A stretch of DNA of 64,000 bases from Paenibacillus tundrae. GTDB taxonomy: Bacteria; Bacillota; Bacilli; Paenibacillales; Paenibacillaceae. The position numbers and the translations under genes were made by a program. Each line of letters opens with the position of its first letter. Position 1 is the first letter of the stretch. Shown here one piece after another: positions 17,528-25,376 of this stretch. Under the pieces are notes generated by a model. The model did not search any database. It was not told the DNA's origin and saw only the letters and a list, made by a program, of their open reading frames with translations. The stretch spans positions 1 to 64,000 of the forward strand of contig NZ_JAUSTI010000012.1 of NCBI RefSeq assembly GCF_030812775.1, given 5' to 3'.

Positions 17528-19165
17528 ATGGGAACCACAGGTGTTGCAAGAGGATTTTATGAAGATATACAGGAAGCTGCGACCCACATCGTGGACGTAT
17601 TAAGTGGGATTCTGCAGGTGAATACCATCTTTGTTGCCAGCAATGATGGCATGACGAATGTGATTCTTGAGGCATTTAACCGTCATGAGCAGTTGGTCAC
17701 TAAAGGTAGCAAGCTTCCATTTGAGACATCCTACTGTAGTTTGGTTTTACAAGATAAAAGCAGTGAGCTAACCATTAAAGATACGGCGCAGCATCCATTA
17801 ACACGTTCTATGAATGTGACGGATGGTTTGGGGAGTCGATTCTTCATCGGAGTCCCTATCTTGCGGCGATCGGGTGATGCGTTTGGCACCATATGCTTAA
17901 TGGACAACCCGGATTACCAACTAAATGAAACGGATATGAAAACACTAAAAGCAATGGCTGTGTTTCTCGGATACGTCATTGATCTCGAAGATAGCTTGTT
18001 GATGCAGGAGCAGAAGTTGAGTGATACGGAACAACTGAAGGCGCAGTTGCAAGCAGAGAAGGAACGAGCCGAGTCCGAGGCCATGACCAAAACGCAGATG
18101 CTTGCGTTAATGAGCCACGAAATTCGCAATCCATTGAACGGGATTCTGGGGTTGACGGATCTCATGCGGACGCCAGATATGCCCGAAGAGCATCTGGAAT
18201 ATGTGAACATGATTGAGACAAGTGGCAATATATTATTATCCCTACTGAACAATATGATGAACTTCAACATCAATGATACTGGCAAAACGGTTGTACACGA
18301 TGATCCATTTGATCTGGTGTCTACAATTGAGAATACAGTGTATCTTCATGTTGGACAGGCGATCAGCAAGGGCATTGAGGTTGGTTTGAACCTGGAGATG
18401 AATGTATCCCAAGTATTTGTAGGGGATGAGATCAAGATTGGGCAATTGCTGGCACATGTGCTGCAATACGCTATTGATTATACACGGACTGGTTCGGTGC
18501 TGATCACGGCCGTTGTGGATGAAGAGAGTACAGACAACCAAGCTGTGCTCCTGTTGAATGTAAAGTATAGCGGCAAGATGCTGCCTGCGGACAAGATGCG
18601 ACAGGTGCTTCATACTTCAGACGGGAATATCAGCACACAGCGGATCGTTGGTACGAATCTGGGGTTAGCCGTGAGTCAGAATCTAGCGATTCTGATGAAT
18701 GGAAGCATTCAGATCAACAGCTTGGGGGAAGACGAGACGGAATTCCAGATTAGGCTGCCACTGCTTAGACACTGGGAGTTACCTCAGCTTAACAGCATCC
18801 AGCAGCGATTGAAGGGAATGAAGGTATTACTTGCCAAAGACCCGGACATTTTGCAGGGTGTATCTTCCTTGATGCGAAGATGGAAGATGGATGTGCATAT
18901 GACCTCAGGCTCAGCAGAGGCATATAGCTGGATGGAAGAAGGCTTCAGCCCGGATGTAGCGGTAATTGATATGGGATTGGTCGAAGGTGGTGCGGTCGAT
19001 TTTGTGCATAACCTGAAATCTCGTGCTCACGCACTGCCGATTATCGTACTTGTGCCCTATGGTATGCATATTAACCCCCGGGAGGCAGAAGTATTTGACG
19101 CCGTTCTAACGAAACCCGTGAGACAGGCTGATCTATTGAACGCATTAAGCGTCATCTTGCACTAG
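17528..19165 (+). CDS. Hybrid sensor histidine kinase (GAF-HisKA-HATPase-REC), ATP site eroded
   Basis: 545 residues, cytoplasmic. Residues ~15-155 are a GAF sensor domain; 155-190 a coiled coil; H197 sits in a canonical H-box (LMSHEIRNPLNGILGL). The ATPase domain (~235-415) is degenerate. The N-box reads GDEIKIGQLLAHVLQYAIDY, lacking the conserved Asn. The G1 box is VKYSGKML instead of DxGxG, but GTNLGLAVSQ (G2) remains. A C-terminal receiver (~428-545) keeps phospho-acceptor D481 (AVIDMG) and the LTKP lysine. It may therefore act as a phosphorelay scaffold rather than an active kinase. GAGGGGTGAGTC precedes the ATG. No partner regulator is adjacent. Confidence 0.82.
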   Translation: MGTTGVARGFYEDIQEAATHIVDVLSGILQVNTIFVASNDGMTNVILEAFNRHEQLVTKGSKLPFETSYCSLVLQDKSSELTIKDTAQHPLTRSMNVTDGLGSRFFIGVPILRRSGDAFGTICLMDNPDYQLNETDMKTLKAMAVFLGYVIDLEDSLLMQEQKLSDTEQLKAQLQAEKERAESEAMTKTQMLALMSHEIRNPLNGILGLTDLMRTPDMPEEHLEYVNMIETSGNILLSLLNNMMNFNINDTGKTVVHDDPFDLVSTIENTVYLHVGQAISKGIEVGLNLEMNVSQVFVGDEIKIGQLLAHVLQYAIDYTRTGSVLITAVVDEESTDNQAVLLLNVKYSGKMLPADKMRQVLHTSDGNISTQRIVGTNLGLAVSQNLAILMNGSIQINSLGEDETEFQIRLPLLRHWELPQLNSIQQRLKGMKVLLAKDPDILQGVSSLMRRWKMDVHMTSGSAEAYSWMEEGFSPDVAVIDMGLVEGGAVDFVHNLKSRAHALPIIVLVPYGMHINPREAEVFDAVLTKPVRQADLLNALSVILH

Positions 19166-19319
19166 AGATCGATATATAAGATATACAGCGCATCTGTTCA
19201 TAAGGTGCGCTTATTTCTTTTGGAAGTCTGGTCAAAATGATTCGTTTAACGTGTATAGTTGCGTTACAATAGAAAGGGAACGTCATCATAAAGATTTATA
19301 CAAGGAGGATGTGCAATCA

Positions 19320-20258
19320 ATGGAGTATCGCAGATTAGGTGGAAGCGGACTGAAAGTAAGCGAAATCAGCTTGGGTAGCTGGCTGACATACGGAGGATAT
19401 GTGGAACGTGAAAATGCGGTGAAATCAATTGAAACCGCATTCGATGAAGGTATTAACTTTTTTGATACAGCTAACGTGTATGAGCGTGGCGCAGCAGAGG
19501 AGCTACTGGGTCAGACATTGAAAGCGTACTCTCGTGATTCTTATGTTCTGGCAACAAAAGTATTTGGCAAAATGGGCGACGGTCCTAATGACCAGGGATT
19601 ATCCCGTAAACATATTATGGAGCAATGTGACGCGAGCTTGAAGCGTCTTGGAGCCGATTATGTGGACATTTACTATTGCCATCGCTACCATACGGAAACA
19701 CCGATTGATGAGACACTACGTGCGTTAGATGATCTGGTACGTCAAGGTAAGGTGCTGTATGTAGGTGTCAGCCAGTGGACAGCAGCTCAGATGGAGGCAG
19801 CGCTAGGTACAGCAGATCGTCTGTTATTGGATCACATCGTGGTGAACCAACCGGTATATAATATGTTTGATCGATACATCGAGAAGGAGATCATTCCACT
19901 AGGTGAACAAAAAGGCATTGGACAAGTTGTTTACTCCCCGCTTGCTCAAGGCTTATTGACCGGGAAATACACGTCGATATCGGATATTCCTGAGAATAGC
20001 CGTGCAGCCAAGCTCGGCTGGGACGAAGGCAAGATTAATGCAGATCGAATCGGTAAAGTTCGCCAACTGATCGAGGTGGCAGACAAGCTAGATTTGAAGG
20101 TGGGTCAACTGGCACTTGCTTGGATTCTGCGTCAACAAAATGTATCTAGTGCACTTGTAGGCGCAAGTCGTCCAGAACAAGTGAAGGAGAACGTTGTAGC
20201 TTCGGGTGTGAAGCTGGATGCATCCATTATTGAAGAGATTGAGCAAATATTGGCTTAA
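19320..20258 (+). CDS. Aldo/keto reductase (Kv-beta/YhdN-like)
   Basis: 312 residues. NAD(P)H-dependent reduction of carbonyl compounds is expected. Catalytic residues are present: Asp and Tyr in FFDTANVYERGAAEELLG, Lys in LATKVFGKMG, and His in DIYYCHRYHTETP. The C-terminal cofactor segment ALVGASRPEQVKEN is typical. The EISLGSWLTYGG opening and the DETLRALDDLVRQGKVLYVG block match the potassium-channel beta-subunit-like branch. The ATG at 19320 follows AAGGAGG by eleven bases; the frame to 19251 upstream has no site. Substrate unknown. Monocistronic. Confidence 0.9.
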   Translation: MEYRRLGGSGLKVSEISLGSWLTYGGYVERENAVKSIETAFDEGINFFDTANVYERGAAEELLGQTLKAYSRDSYVLATKVFGKMGDGPNDQGLSRKHIMEQCDASLKRLGADYVDIYYCHRYHTETPIDETLRALDDLVRQGKVLYVGVSQWTAAQMEAALGTADRLLLDHIVVNQPVYNMFDRYIEKEIIPLGEQKGIGQVVYSPLAQGLLTGKYTSISDIPENSRAAKLGWDEGKINADRIGKVRQLIEVADKLDLKVGQLALAWILRQQNVSSALVGASRPEQVKENVVASGVKLDASIIEEIEQILA

Positions 20259-20300
20259 TATGAAGTGGTCTATCGGCTTCTGAAGCGATATGAAATGAAG

Positions 20301-20354
20301 AAAGGGATGCACTCTCAAGCCGTCTAGATGGACGGATGAGAGGGCATCCCTTTT
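20301..20354. terminator. Bidirectional terminator between aldo/keto reductase and diguanylate cyclase
   Basis: AAAGGGATGC and GCATCCCTTTT arms, with an inner CTCTCA/TGAGAG pair. T-runs exist for the plus strand, and A-rich sequence on the other side serves the minus strand, so it can serve both convergent genes. Confidence 0.8.
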
Positions 20355-20363
20355 GATCTTATA

Positions 20364-20421
20364 CGTGATCGGAAGGTTACTCTGTCATCGAAGTGGTAAA
20401 TGTAAGATTCTTTAGTTCATT
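20364..20421 (+). repeat. Family A fragment A3 (right end only)
   Basis: Matches the terminal part of full copies (GATCGGAAGGTT, CTGTCATCG-AGTGG, then TTTAGTTCA end) but lacks the core and left half. Confidence 0.65.
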
Positions 20422-20436
20422 TTATATAACGAGACC

Positions 20437-21561
20437 CTATAACCTATGTTGCACAGAAAGTGGCAGTGAGCGCTTCTTCATAACACATACCCGATTCCGT
20501 CCTGTATTTTTGGCTTCATACAAGCCACGATCCGCCTGTTCGAAGAAGTCATCGTCATCCTTGTCATCGCAGTTATCTGGAAACACGGCTACGCCGATCG
20601 AAACGGTTAGACGTGTTGTATTTCCGTCGGGAAGAGAAAAGAGATACTTCTCTACAGCCTTCCGTATCCGTTCCGCAACGGCAAGAGCTTGCTGCTGATC
20701 GCAATCGACCAGCAAAATGGCAAATTCCTCGCCCCCGTTACGGGAGACAATGTCCACAGGGCGTGCATGTTCAATGAGAAGCTGCCCCAGTTGCTTCAGA
20801 ACGGCATCACCCGAGGTATGGCCGAAGGTGTCATTTACTCTTTTGAAGCGATCGATGTCAATCACCAGTAGGGACAATCTCTTCTGATGTTCTCTAGCAT
20901 ATTCCAGTTGGAATTTGAGTGACTTCTCAAATTGAAGCCGGTTATTCAAGCTCGTCAGATGATCGGTTGAAGCCCTTCGTTCCAGCGTAAATAACAATTC
21001 ATTCGATTTGTTAATAAATTCGGCGATAAAGTAAATAAAGATTCCGCCGATGAATGAGATGGTTAACTGCACGGGATATATTTTCATAAATTCATTAATG
21101 CTTGTTGTATTCATCAGTAGAATAATAAAAATTAATGCCATAGAAAATAAGTTCATCGTCAAGATTTTAGTTAATCTAGACCAAGAAGCATAAGAGAAAT
21201 ATACCCCAGCTAGACCGATGAGGACCATGACAAATGCTGCATCTATAGCAGAGGAGGATAGACCAAAAATCACCACACGCAGGATGGAGATTACGAGTCC
21301 TGAGATGAAGGAGGCCATTCCACCTAAATATACGGCGGCTGTTATGATCGCAAGATGTCTTAGATCTACAATCGTACTTTCATTAATGCTGAAGGAATAA
21401 TTCATGAGTACTGTACCATATATACCGAACAGGATACCCCCGATCAGTTGCACACGTATGGATGGAAAGGGAACACGGATGCTATAGAATTTAGCGATAA
21501 TTCCGGACACGTACATAAATGTGATCATGATACAAAGATTAACAAAGAACGTGCTGAACAA
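20437..21561 (-). CDS. Membrane diguanylate cyclase (5TM-5TMR_LYT + GGDEF)
   Basis: 374 residues. Residues 1-~190 contain five to six membrane helices with the 5TM receptor (LytS-YhcK type) pattern (IRVQLIGGILFGIYGTVLM and VDLRHLAIITAAVYLGG). The C-terminal GGDEF domain has DHLTSLNNR, FKRVNDTFGHTSGD and the active-site RNGGEEF, so c-di-GMP synthesis is likely. No RXXD inhibitory site was noted upstream of GGEEF. I start at the TTG at 21561, seven bases after AAAGGGGGG; the ATG at 21585 lies upstream of that site. Monocistronic. Confidence 0.88.
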   Translation of the reverse strand: MFSTFFVNLCIMITFMYVSGIIAKFYSIRVPFPSIRVQLIGGILFGIYGTVLMNYSFSINESTIVDLRHLAIITAAVYLGGMASFISGLVISILRVVIFGLSSSAIDAAFVMVLIGLAGVYFSYASWSRLTKILTMNLFSMALIFIILLMNTTSINEFMKIYPVQLTISFIGGIFIYFIAEFINKSNELLFTLERRASTDHLTSLNNRLQFEKSLKFQLEYAREHQKRLSLLVIDIDRFKRVNDTFGHTSGDAVLKQLGQLLIEHARPVDIVSRNGGEEFAILLVDCDQQQALAVAERIRKAVEKYLFSLPDGNTTRLTVSIGVAVFPDNCDDKDDDDFFEQADRGLYEAKNTGRNRVCVMKKRSLPLSVQHRL

Positions 21562-21697
21562 TGAGCATCCCCCCTTTACACACATTGTTATATTTTATCT
21601 GAAAATGAGGCTAGTAGCGAACCAATTTATCCCAAATAGTGGATGTGAGTACTGGGAATTATAGAAAATTCGCTGAATTCTAGAGTAGCCACTGATG

Positions 21698-21735
21698 TTG
21701 ACTTCATTATACATTAAGATTTATACTTAATCTAA
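21698..21735 (+). promoter_or_regulatory. perR promoter with overlapping PerR/Fur-like box
   Basis: TTGACT (21698-21703), 18 bases, TATACT (21722-21727) forms a good vegetative promoter. TTATACTTAATCTAA at 21721-21735 matches 11 of 14 defined positions of the PerR box and covers the -10. ATTAAG/CTTAAT arms also flank it. This suggests autoregulation. Confidence 0.5.
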
Positions 21736-21810
21736 ATCAAAATGTTTCTGTGTGTCACAGTATTTATAGACTGTGTCCTTCTATAGAATGAGAATAAAGG
21801 AGAATGGCTT

Positions 21811-22206
21811 GTGAGAACGCTAAATCTGACTATACAACGACAGGCCGTGTATGATGTAGTCCGTCATTCAGAGGATCATCCTACAGCGGCAGACGTAATG
21901 AACCGTCTTGTAGAGCAAGGTTATAACCTTGCCTATGGTACGGTATATAATTCACTTCGCTATTTAACGGATAAAGAATTGATTCGGGAGCTTAAACTCG
22001 GTGAGACGGCAAGTCGTTACGATGCCCGAATGGACGACCATCAACATATTATGTGTGAAGTTTGTGGTAAAGTGGACGAGGTTATGACGGAGGTCCCCGC
22101 ACAATGGATGAAGCAGGTGGCTGAAGAAACCGGATATGCAATTGACCACGCTCATGTGGTCTTTGGAGGTGTCTGCGGGGAATGCAAAAACAAACGGATC
22201 AAATAA
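21811..22206 (+). CDS. perR: Fur-family peroxide-sensing regulator PerR
   Basis: 131 residues. A winged helix (residues 8-65, with HPTAADVMNRLVEQGYNLAY and TVYNSLRYL) is followed by a dimerisation domain. It holds DDHQHIMCEVCGK (H77, H79, C82, C85) and CGEC (C122, C125): two CXXC pairs for structural zinc and histidines for the regulatory metal. The order and spacing match PerR better than Fur or Zur. The catalase 1 kb downstream with a PerR box supports this. GTG start preceded by AAAGGAG. The following winged-helix gene overlaps its 3' end by 25 bases. Confidence 0.82.
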   Translation: MRTLNLTIQRQAVYDVVRHSEDHPTAADVMNRLVEQGYNLAYGTVYNSLRYLTDKELIRELKLGETASRYDARMDDHQHIMCEVCGKVDEVMTEVPAQWMKQVAEETGYAIDHAHVVFGGVCGECKNKRIK

Positions 22207-22988
22207 AAATCAACCTGTCTGGTCGGCGTTTACCACTTCGGGTCAAGCCGGCTCTGACGGATCCAGCTCCAGTGGCAGAAGCTTGTCCGATCACAAGGCG
22301 TGTTATTCTCATTAGCCCTATGCCAGGTCAGGTTCACGAACTGGTCAAAGCATTGACGGATAGTTGCTTCGATGTGCTGGTATTTCATCGCTGGGAACCA
22401 GATTTGCATGAACGTCTTGATTTTGATCTTCTCGTCTATGACCTATCTGTTGCAGGAACAATTGATGCCTTCGCTGGAATCAGCAGTCGTCTGAATCGAG
22501 AAGCAGAGTATACAACGCCATGTTTGTACCTTGTAGGGGAGAAAATGATTGGCAATGCTAGCGGCCCGATGCTTCAGGAAGAATTGTTGGTCTGGCCAGC
22601 GCGACCGCAGGAAGCTCTATACCGCGTGCAGCGGATGATCGGCAATAGCCCGACTGTGCCGAAGCGTGGGTTTTTGCCTAAGGAAGGGCAACGGATCGGG
22701 TTCAAAGATCTATGGCTGGATCGGGAGCGGATGAGCGTGCAGCGGGATGAGGATCGAATTCATCTCACCAAGACGGAATATGATCTATTGCTTAAGCTGA
22801 TCGATGCCAAGGGCGCAGTCATTTCCCGTGAGGAGATGCTTAGCGATATTTGGGAGACGGATTTCACAGGAGGAAGCAATGTCGTCGATGTGCATATCAA
22901 AAGCTTGCGAAAAAAATTGGGCGATAACGCGGCTTCCCCCAAATATATTGTAACGGTAAGAGGAGTGGGCTACCGCCTAGCGGATTAG
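22182..22988 (+). CDS. Orphan OmpR-type winged-helix regulator with degenerate receiver
   Basis: 268 residues. Residues ~40-150 have a receiver-like fold (RRVILISPMPGQVHELVKAL, then FDLLVYDLSVAG with a possible phospho-acceptor Asp). The acidic pair normally found after the first strand is absent. Residues ~165-266 are a full OmpR winged helix (IHLTKTEYDLLLKLIDAKGA, SREEMLSDIW, VVDVHIKSLRKKLGD, YIVTVRGVGYRL). No histidine kinase is adjacent. The start overlaps perR, so the two are probably co-transcribed; atypical activation without phosphorylation is plausible. The extended proline-rich N-terminus makes the exact start uncertain. Confidence 0.8.
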   Translation: MQKQTDQIKINLSGRRLPLRVKPALTDPAPVAEACPITRRVILISPMPGQVHELVKALTDSCFDVLVFHRWEPDLHERLDFDLLVYDLSVAGTIDAFAGISSRLNREAEYTTPCLYLVGEKMIGNASGPMLQEELLVWPARPQEALYRVQRMIGNSPTVPKRGFLPKEGQRIGFKDLWLDRERMSVQRDEDRIHLTKTEYDLLLKLIDAKGAVISREEMLSDIWETDFTGGSNVVDVHIKSLRKKLGDNAASPKYIVTVRGVGYRLAD

Positions 22989-23001
22989 TCCGCTTTTTTT
23001 T
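22979..23001 (+). terminator. Terminator overlapping the stop codon of the winged-helix gene
   Basis: AGCGGA-TTA-G-TCCGCT followed by TTTTTTT. The TAG stop (22986-22988) lies within the hairpin. Confidence 0.8.
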
Positions 23002-23017
23002 GTGCCTATATGTGCGT

Positions 23018-23039
23018 GTTCAAAAAAGACTATTTGAAC
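23018..23039. repeat. Family B remnant (ends only)
   Basis: GTTCAAA and TTTGAAC arms separated by eight bases, followed by AACCTCC. It resembles the two ends of the 4631-4834 element joined after loss of the interior. Confidence 0.5.
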
Positions 23040-23132
23040 AACCTCCATAAACATGAAGTTCGTTCATGCGAAAGCCATGTGACCCTCATCTTATGCTCAT
23101 GTAAACCTCATGCAAGCGGCAAAGGAGACATG

Positions 23133-23147
23133 TTAGAATCATTTTAA
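23133..23147 (+). promoter_or_regulatory. PerR box upstream of katA
   Basis: TTAGAATCATTTTAA matches 12 of the 14 defined positions of the PerR consensus TTATAATNATTATAA and is symmetric. It contains TAGAAT, a plausible -10, so bound repressor would block the promoter. It is 103 bp before katA. Confidence 0.7.
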
Positions 23148-23250
23148 CAGTTAGATCAAGTCTAAATGTATATTCGATCAAATGTTGAATATGATCTTAA
23201 TCATAGAGCACATAAAGCAAGCGTGAGACCAACATGAGGAGGAAAACAAG

Positions 23251-24711
23251 ATGACAGAACGTATGACAACCAATCAAGGTGCACCTGTAGGTGACAATCA
23301 GAATTCCCGTACAGCAGGCAGGAGAGGGCCAACATTACTGGAGGACTATCACCTGCTGGAGAAGATCGCGCATTTTGACCGTGAGCGTATTCCAGAACGT
23401 GTAGTGCATGCTAGAGGTGCTGGTGCGCATGGTGTATTTACACTGGAGCAGAGCATGAAGGCATATACGAGTGCTGATTTCCTTCAAGAGCCGGGAACAG
23501 AGACGGATGTACTCGTTCGCTTCTCCACTGTTATTCATGGAACAGGGTCACCAGAGACGGCTCGTGATCCTCGTGGGTTTGCCGTTAAGTTCTATACCCA
23601 AGAAGGGAATTACGATCTTGTAGGCAACCATTTACCTGTATTCTTTATTCGGGATGCCATGAAATTTCCTGATATGGTTCATTCATTGAAGCCTGCACCA
23701 GATACGAACATTCAAGACCCGGCAAGATACTGGGATTTTATGACCCTTACCCCAGAGTCGACGCATATGATGACTTGGTTATTCTCTGATCTAGGTACAC
23801 CCGCTAATTATCGTGAGATGGATGGGTTCGGTGTGCATGCTTTCAAATGGATCAATGCCCAAGGCGAGGTCCATTACGTGAAATACAAATGGGAGTCTGC
23901 CCAAGGTGTGCGCGGCTTCTCCCGTCAGGAAGTTGCCGAGGTTCAAGGGCAGGACTTTAATCATGCCACCCGGGATTTATACGATCATATCAAGAACGGA
24001 CAATACCCACAGTGGAAGCTACAGGTTCAGTTGTTAAAACCGGAGCACATGGACGACTTTGCTTTTGACCCGCTCGATCCAACCAAAACATGGCCTGAAG
24101 ATGTCATCCCGTTCCAAACGGTGGGTACGATGACATTGAATCGTAATCCACAGAACTTCTTTGCCGAAGTGGAGCAAGCAGCATTTTCACCAAGTGCATT
24201 AGTACCAGGCATTGAGCCGTCGGAGGATAAATTGTTACAAGGGCGTTTGTTTTCTTACCCAGATACGCAGCGCCATCGTCTTGGCCCGAATTATTTGCAA
24301 ATTCCAGTAAATTGCCCGTACGCACCTGTGCGCAATCACCAACGGGATGGACTTATGAATGTGAACCAGGATCCCTCTCCGGTAAACTATGAACCGAACA
24401 GTTCTGGCAACAGCCCACAGGAGGATGCGACCTATAGAGATAGCCGGGTTCCTCTGCATGGTGAGGTTACACGGGAGAAGCTGGAGAAGACGGATGATTA
24501 CACGCAGGCAGGTGAGCTATACCGCTCATTTACCACGGTAGAGCAGCAACATTTATTAGATAATTTGGTCAATGACCTGAAAGGCGTGCCTGTAGATACT
24601 CAAATGCGTGCACTATGTCACTTCTTCCGAGCAGATGGACAATTCGGTGCTCGGTTAGCTCAAGGGCTTGGCGTAGATATTTCGGCTCATATGCCGCCAC
24701 AAAATCGGTAA
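23251..24711 (+). CDS. katA: Monofunctional haem catalase (small-subunit type)
   Basis: 486 residues, the usual size of clade 3 catalases. It decomposes hydrogen peroxide to water and oxygen in the cytoplasm. Essential residues are visible: distal His53 in RVVHARGAGAHG, Asn126 in LVGNHLPVFF, and proximal haem-ligand Tyr336 in RLFSYPDTQRHRLG. RFSTVIHGTGSPETARDPRG is the family signature. AGGAGGAAAACAAG precedes the ATG. A PerR box overlies the promoter and perR lies just upstream. A terminator follows at 24764. Confidence 0.96.
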   Translation: MTERMTTNQGAPVGDNQNSRTAGRRGPTLLEDYHLLEKIAHFDRERIPERVVHARGAGAHGVFTLEQSMKAYTSADFLQEPGTETDVLVRFSTVIHGTGSPETARDPRGFAVKFYTQEGNYDLVGNHLPVFFIRDAMKFPDMVHSLKPAPDTNIQDPARYWDFMTLTPESTHMMTWLFSDLGTPANYREMDGFGVHAFKWINAQGEVHYVKYKWESAQGVRGFSRQEVAEVQGQDFNHATRDLYDHIKNGQYPQWKLQVQLLKPEHMDDFAFDPLDPTKTWPEDVIPFQTVGTMTLNRNPQNFFAEVEQAAFSPSALVPGIEPSEDKLLQGRLFSYPDTQRHRLGPNYLQIPVNCPYAPVRNHQRDGLMNVNQDPSPVNYEPNSSGNSPQEDATYRDSRVPLHGEVTREKLEKTDDYTQAGELYRSFTTVEQQHLLDNLVNDLKGVPVDTQMRALCHFFRADGQFGARLAQGLGVDISAHMPPQNR

Positions 24712-24763
24712 TAAGCACTAATTTTCTCATTATAGTCATAAGATATGATATGGATATATATAT

Positions 24764-24815
24764 AGACCAGGGAGAACCGCATCGCTTGCGGACTGCCTGG
24801 TCTTCGTGCTTTTTT
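24764..24815 (+). terminator. katA terminator
   Basis: AGACCAGG pairs with CCTGGTCT around an inner CGC/GCG stem; TTTTTT follows at 24809. Confidence 0.85.
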
Positions 24816-24926
24816 GGGAATCAAGAGTCACCCTATAAACTCCAGCCATTGCGCTGAAATGGAAAACATATTTACAAATCATTTACAATAAATAGCTGAC
24901 ATAAAGGTTGACTTCTTACTTGATGG

Positions 24927-24943
24927 CACTACAATGGGTAGTG
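24927..24943 (+). promoter_or_regulatory. BlaI-type operator over the blaI-like promoter
   Basis: CACTACAATGGGTAGTG has perfect CACTAC/GTAGTG arms and resembles BlaI/MecI operators, which carry TACA/TGTA half-sites. It overlaps TACAAT (24930-24935), the -10 of a promoter with TTGACT at 24908 and a 16-base spacer. It therefore probably mediates autorepression. Confidence 0.6.
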
Positions 24944-24958
24944 TGAGGGGTGTCGGAA

Positions 24959-25375
24959 ATGAGAATAAATAATTTCAAAGTAGGTGAACGTGGGCTGAAT
25001 CGTTTTTTTGGCCCGCTGGAAGCGAAGATTATGGATATTTTGTGGGCTCGTCCGGGAAGCAGTATTCGCGAGGTTCAAGCCGCACTGGAGAAGGACAAGG
25101 ATGTTAATTTTAATACGGTGATGACGGTGATGAATCGCCTCGTGGACAAGGGGCTGCTCGGCAAGACGCAGAAGGGTAGAACGTCATTGTACCAGCCAGT
25201 ACAGAGCAAGGAGGAGTTCATGAACAACCAGTCCAAAGAGCTGTCCCATGAACTGGTGGATGAATTTGGTGCTCTGGCGTTGAATCATATGCTGGATGCA
25301 TTGGAGGAAGCAGATTCAAGTTTGATTGAACGACTGGAGCAGAAGATTAAACAATGGAAAAAGGATAGCAACTGA
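24959..25375 (+). CDS. BlaI/MecI/CopY-family repressor
   Basis: 138 residues. The winged helix covers ~10-85 (LEAKIMDILWARPGSSIREVQAAL, NFNTVMTVMNRLVDKGLL, GRTSLYQP), followed by a helical dimerisation tail. In BlaI and MecI this tail is cut by the partner protease. The ATG at 24959 is preceded by GAGGGG; the GTG at 24950 overlaps no site of its own. One base separates its stop from the M56 protease gene. A palindromic operator lies over the promoter. Its targets beyond its own operon are unknown; no beta-lactamase gene is present here. Confidence 0.87.
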   Translation: MRINNFKVGERGLNRFFGPLEAKIMDILWARPGSSIREVQAALEKDKDVNFNTVMTVMNRLVDKGLLGKTQKGRTSLYQPVQSKEEFMNNQSKELSHELVDEFGALALNHMLDALEEADSSLIERLEQKIKQWKKDSN

Positions 25376-25376
25376 C

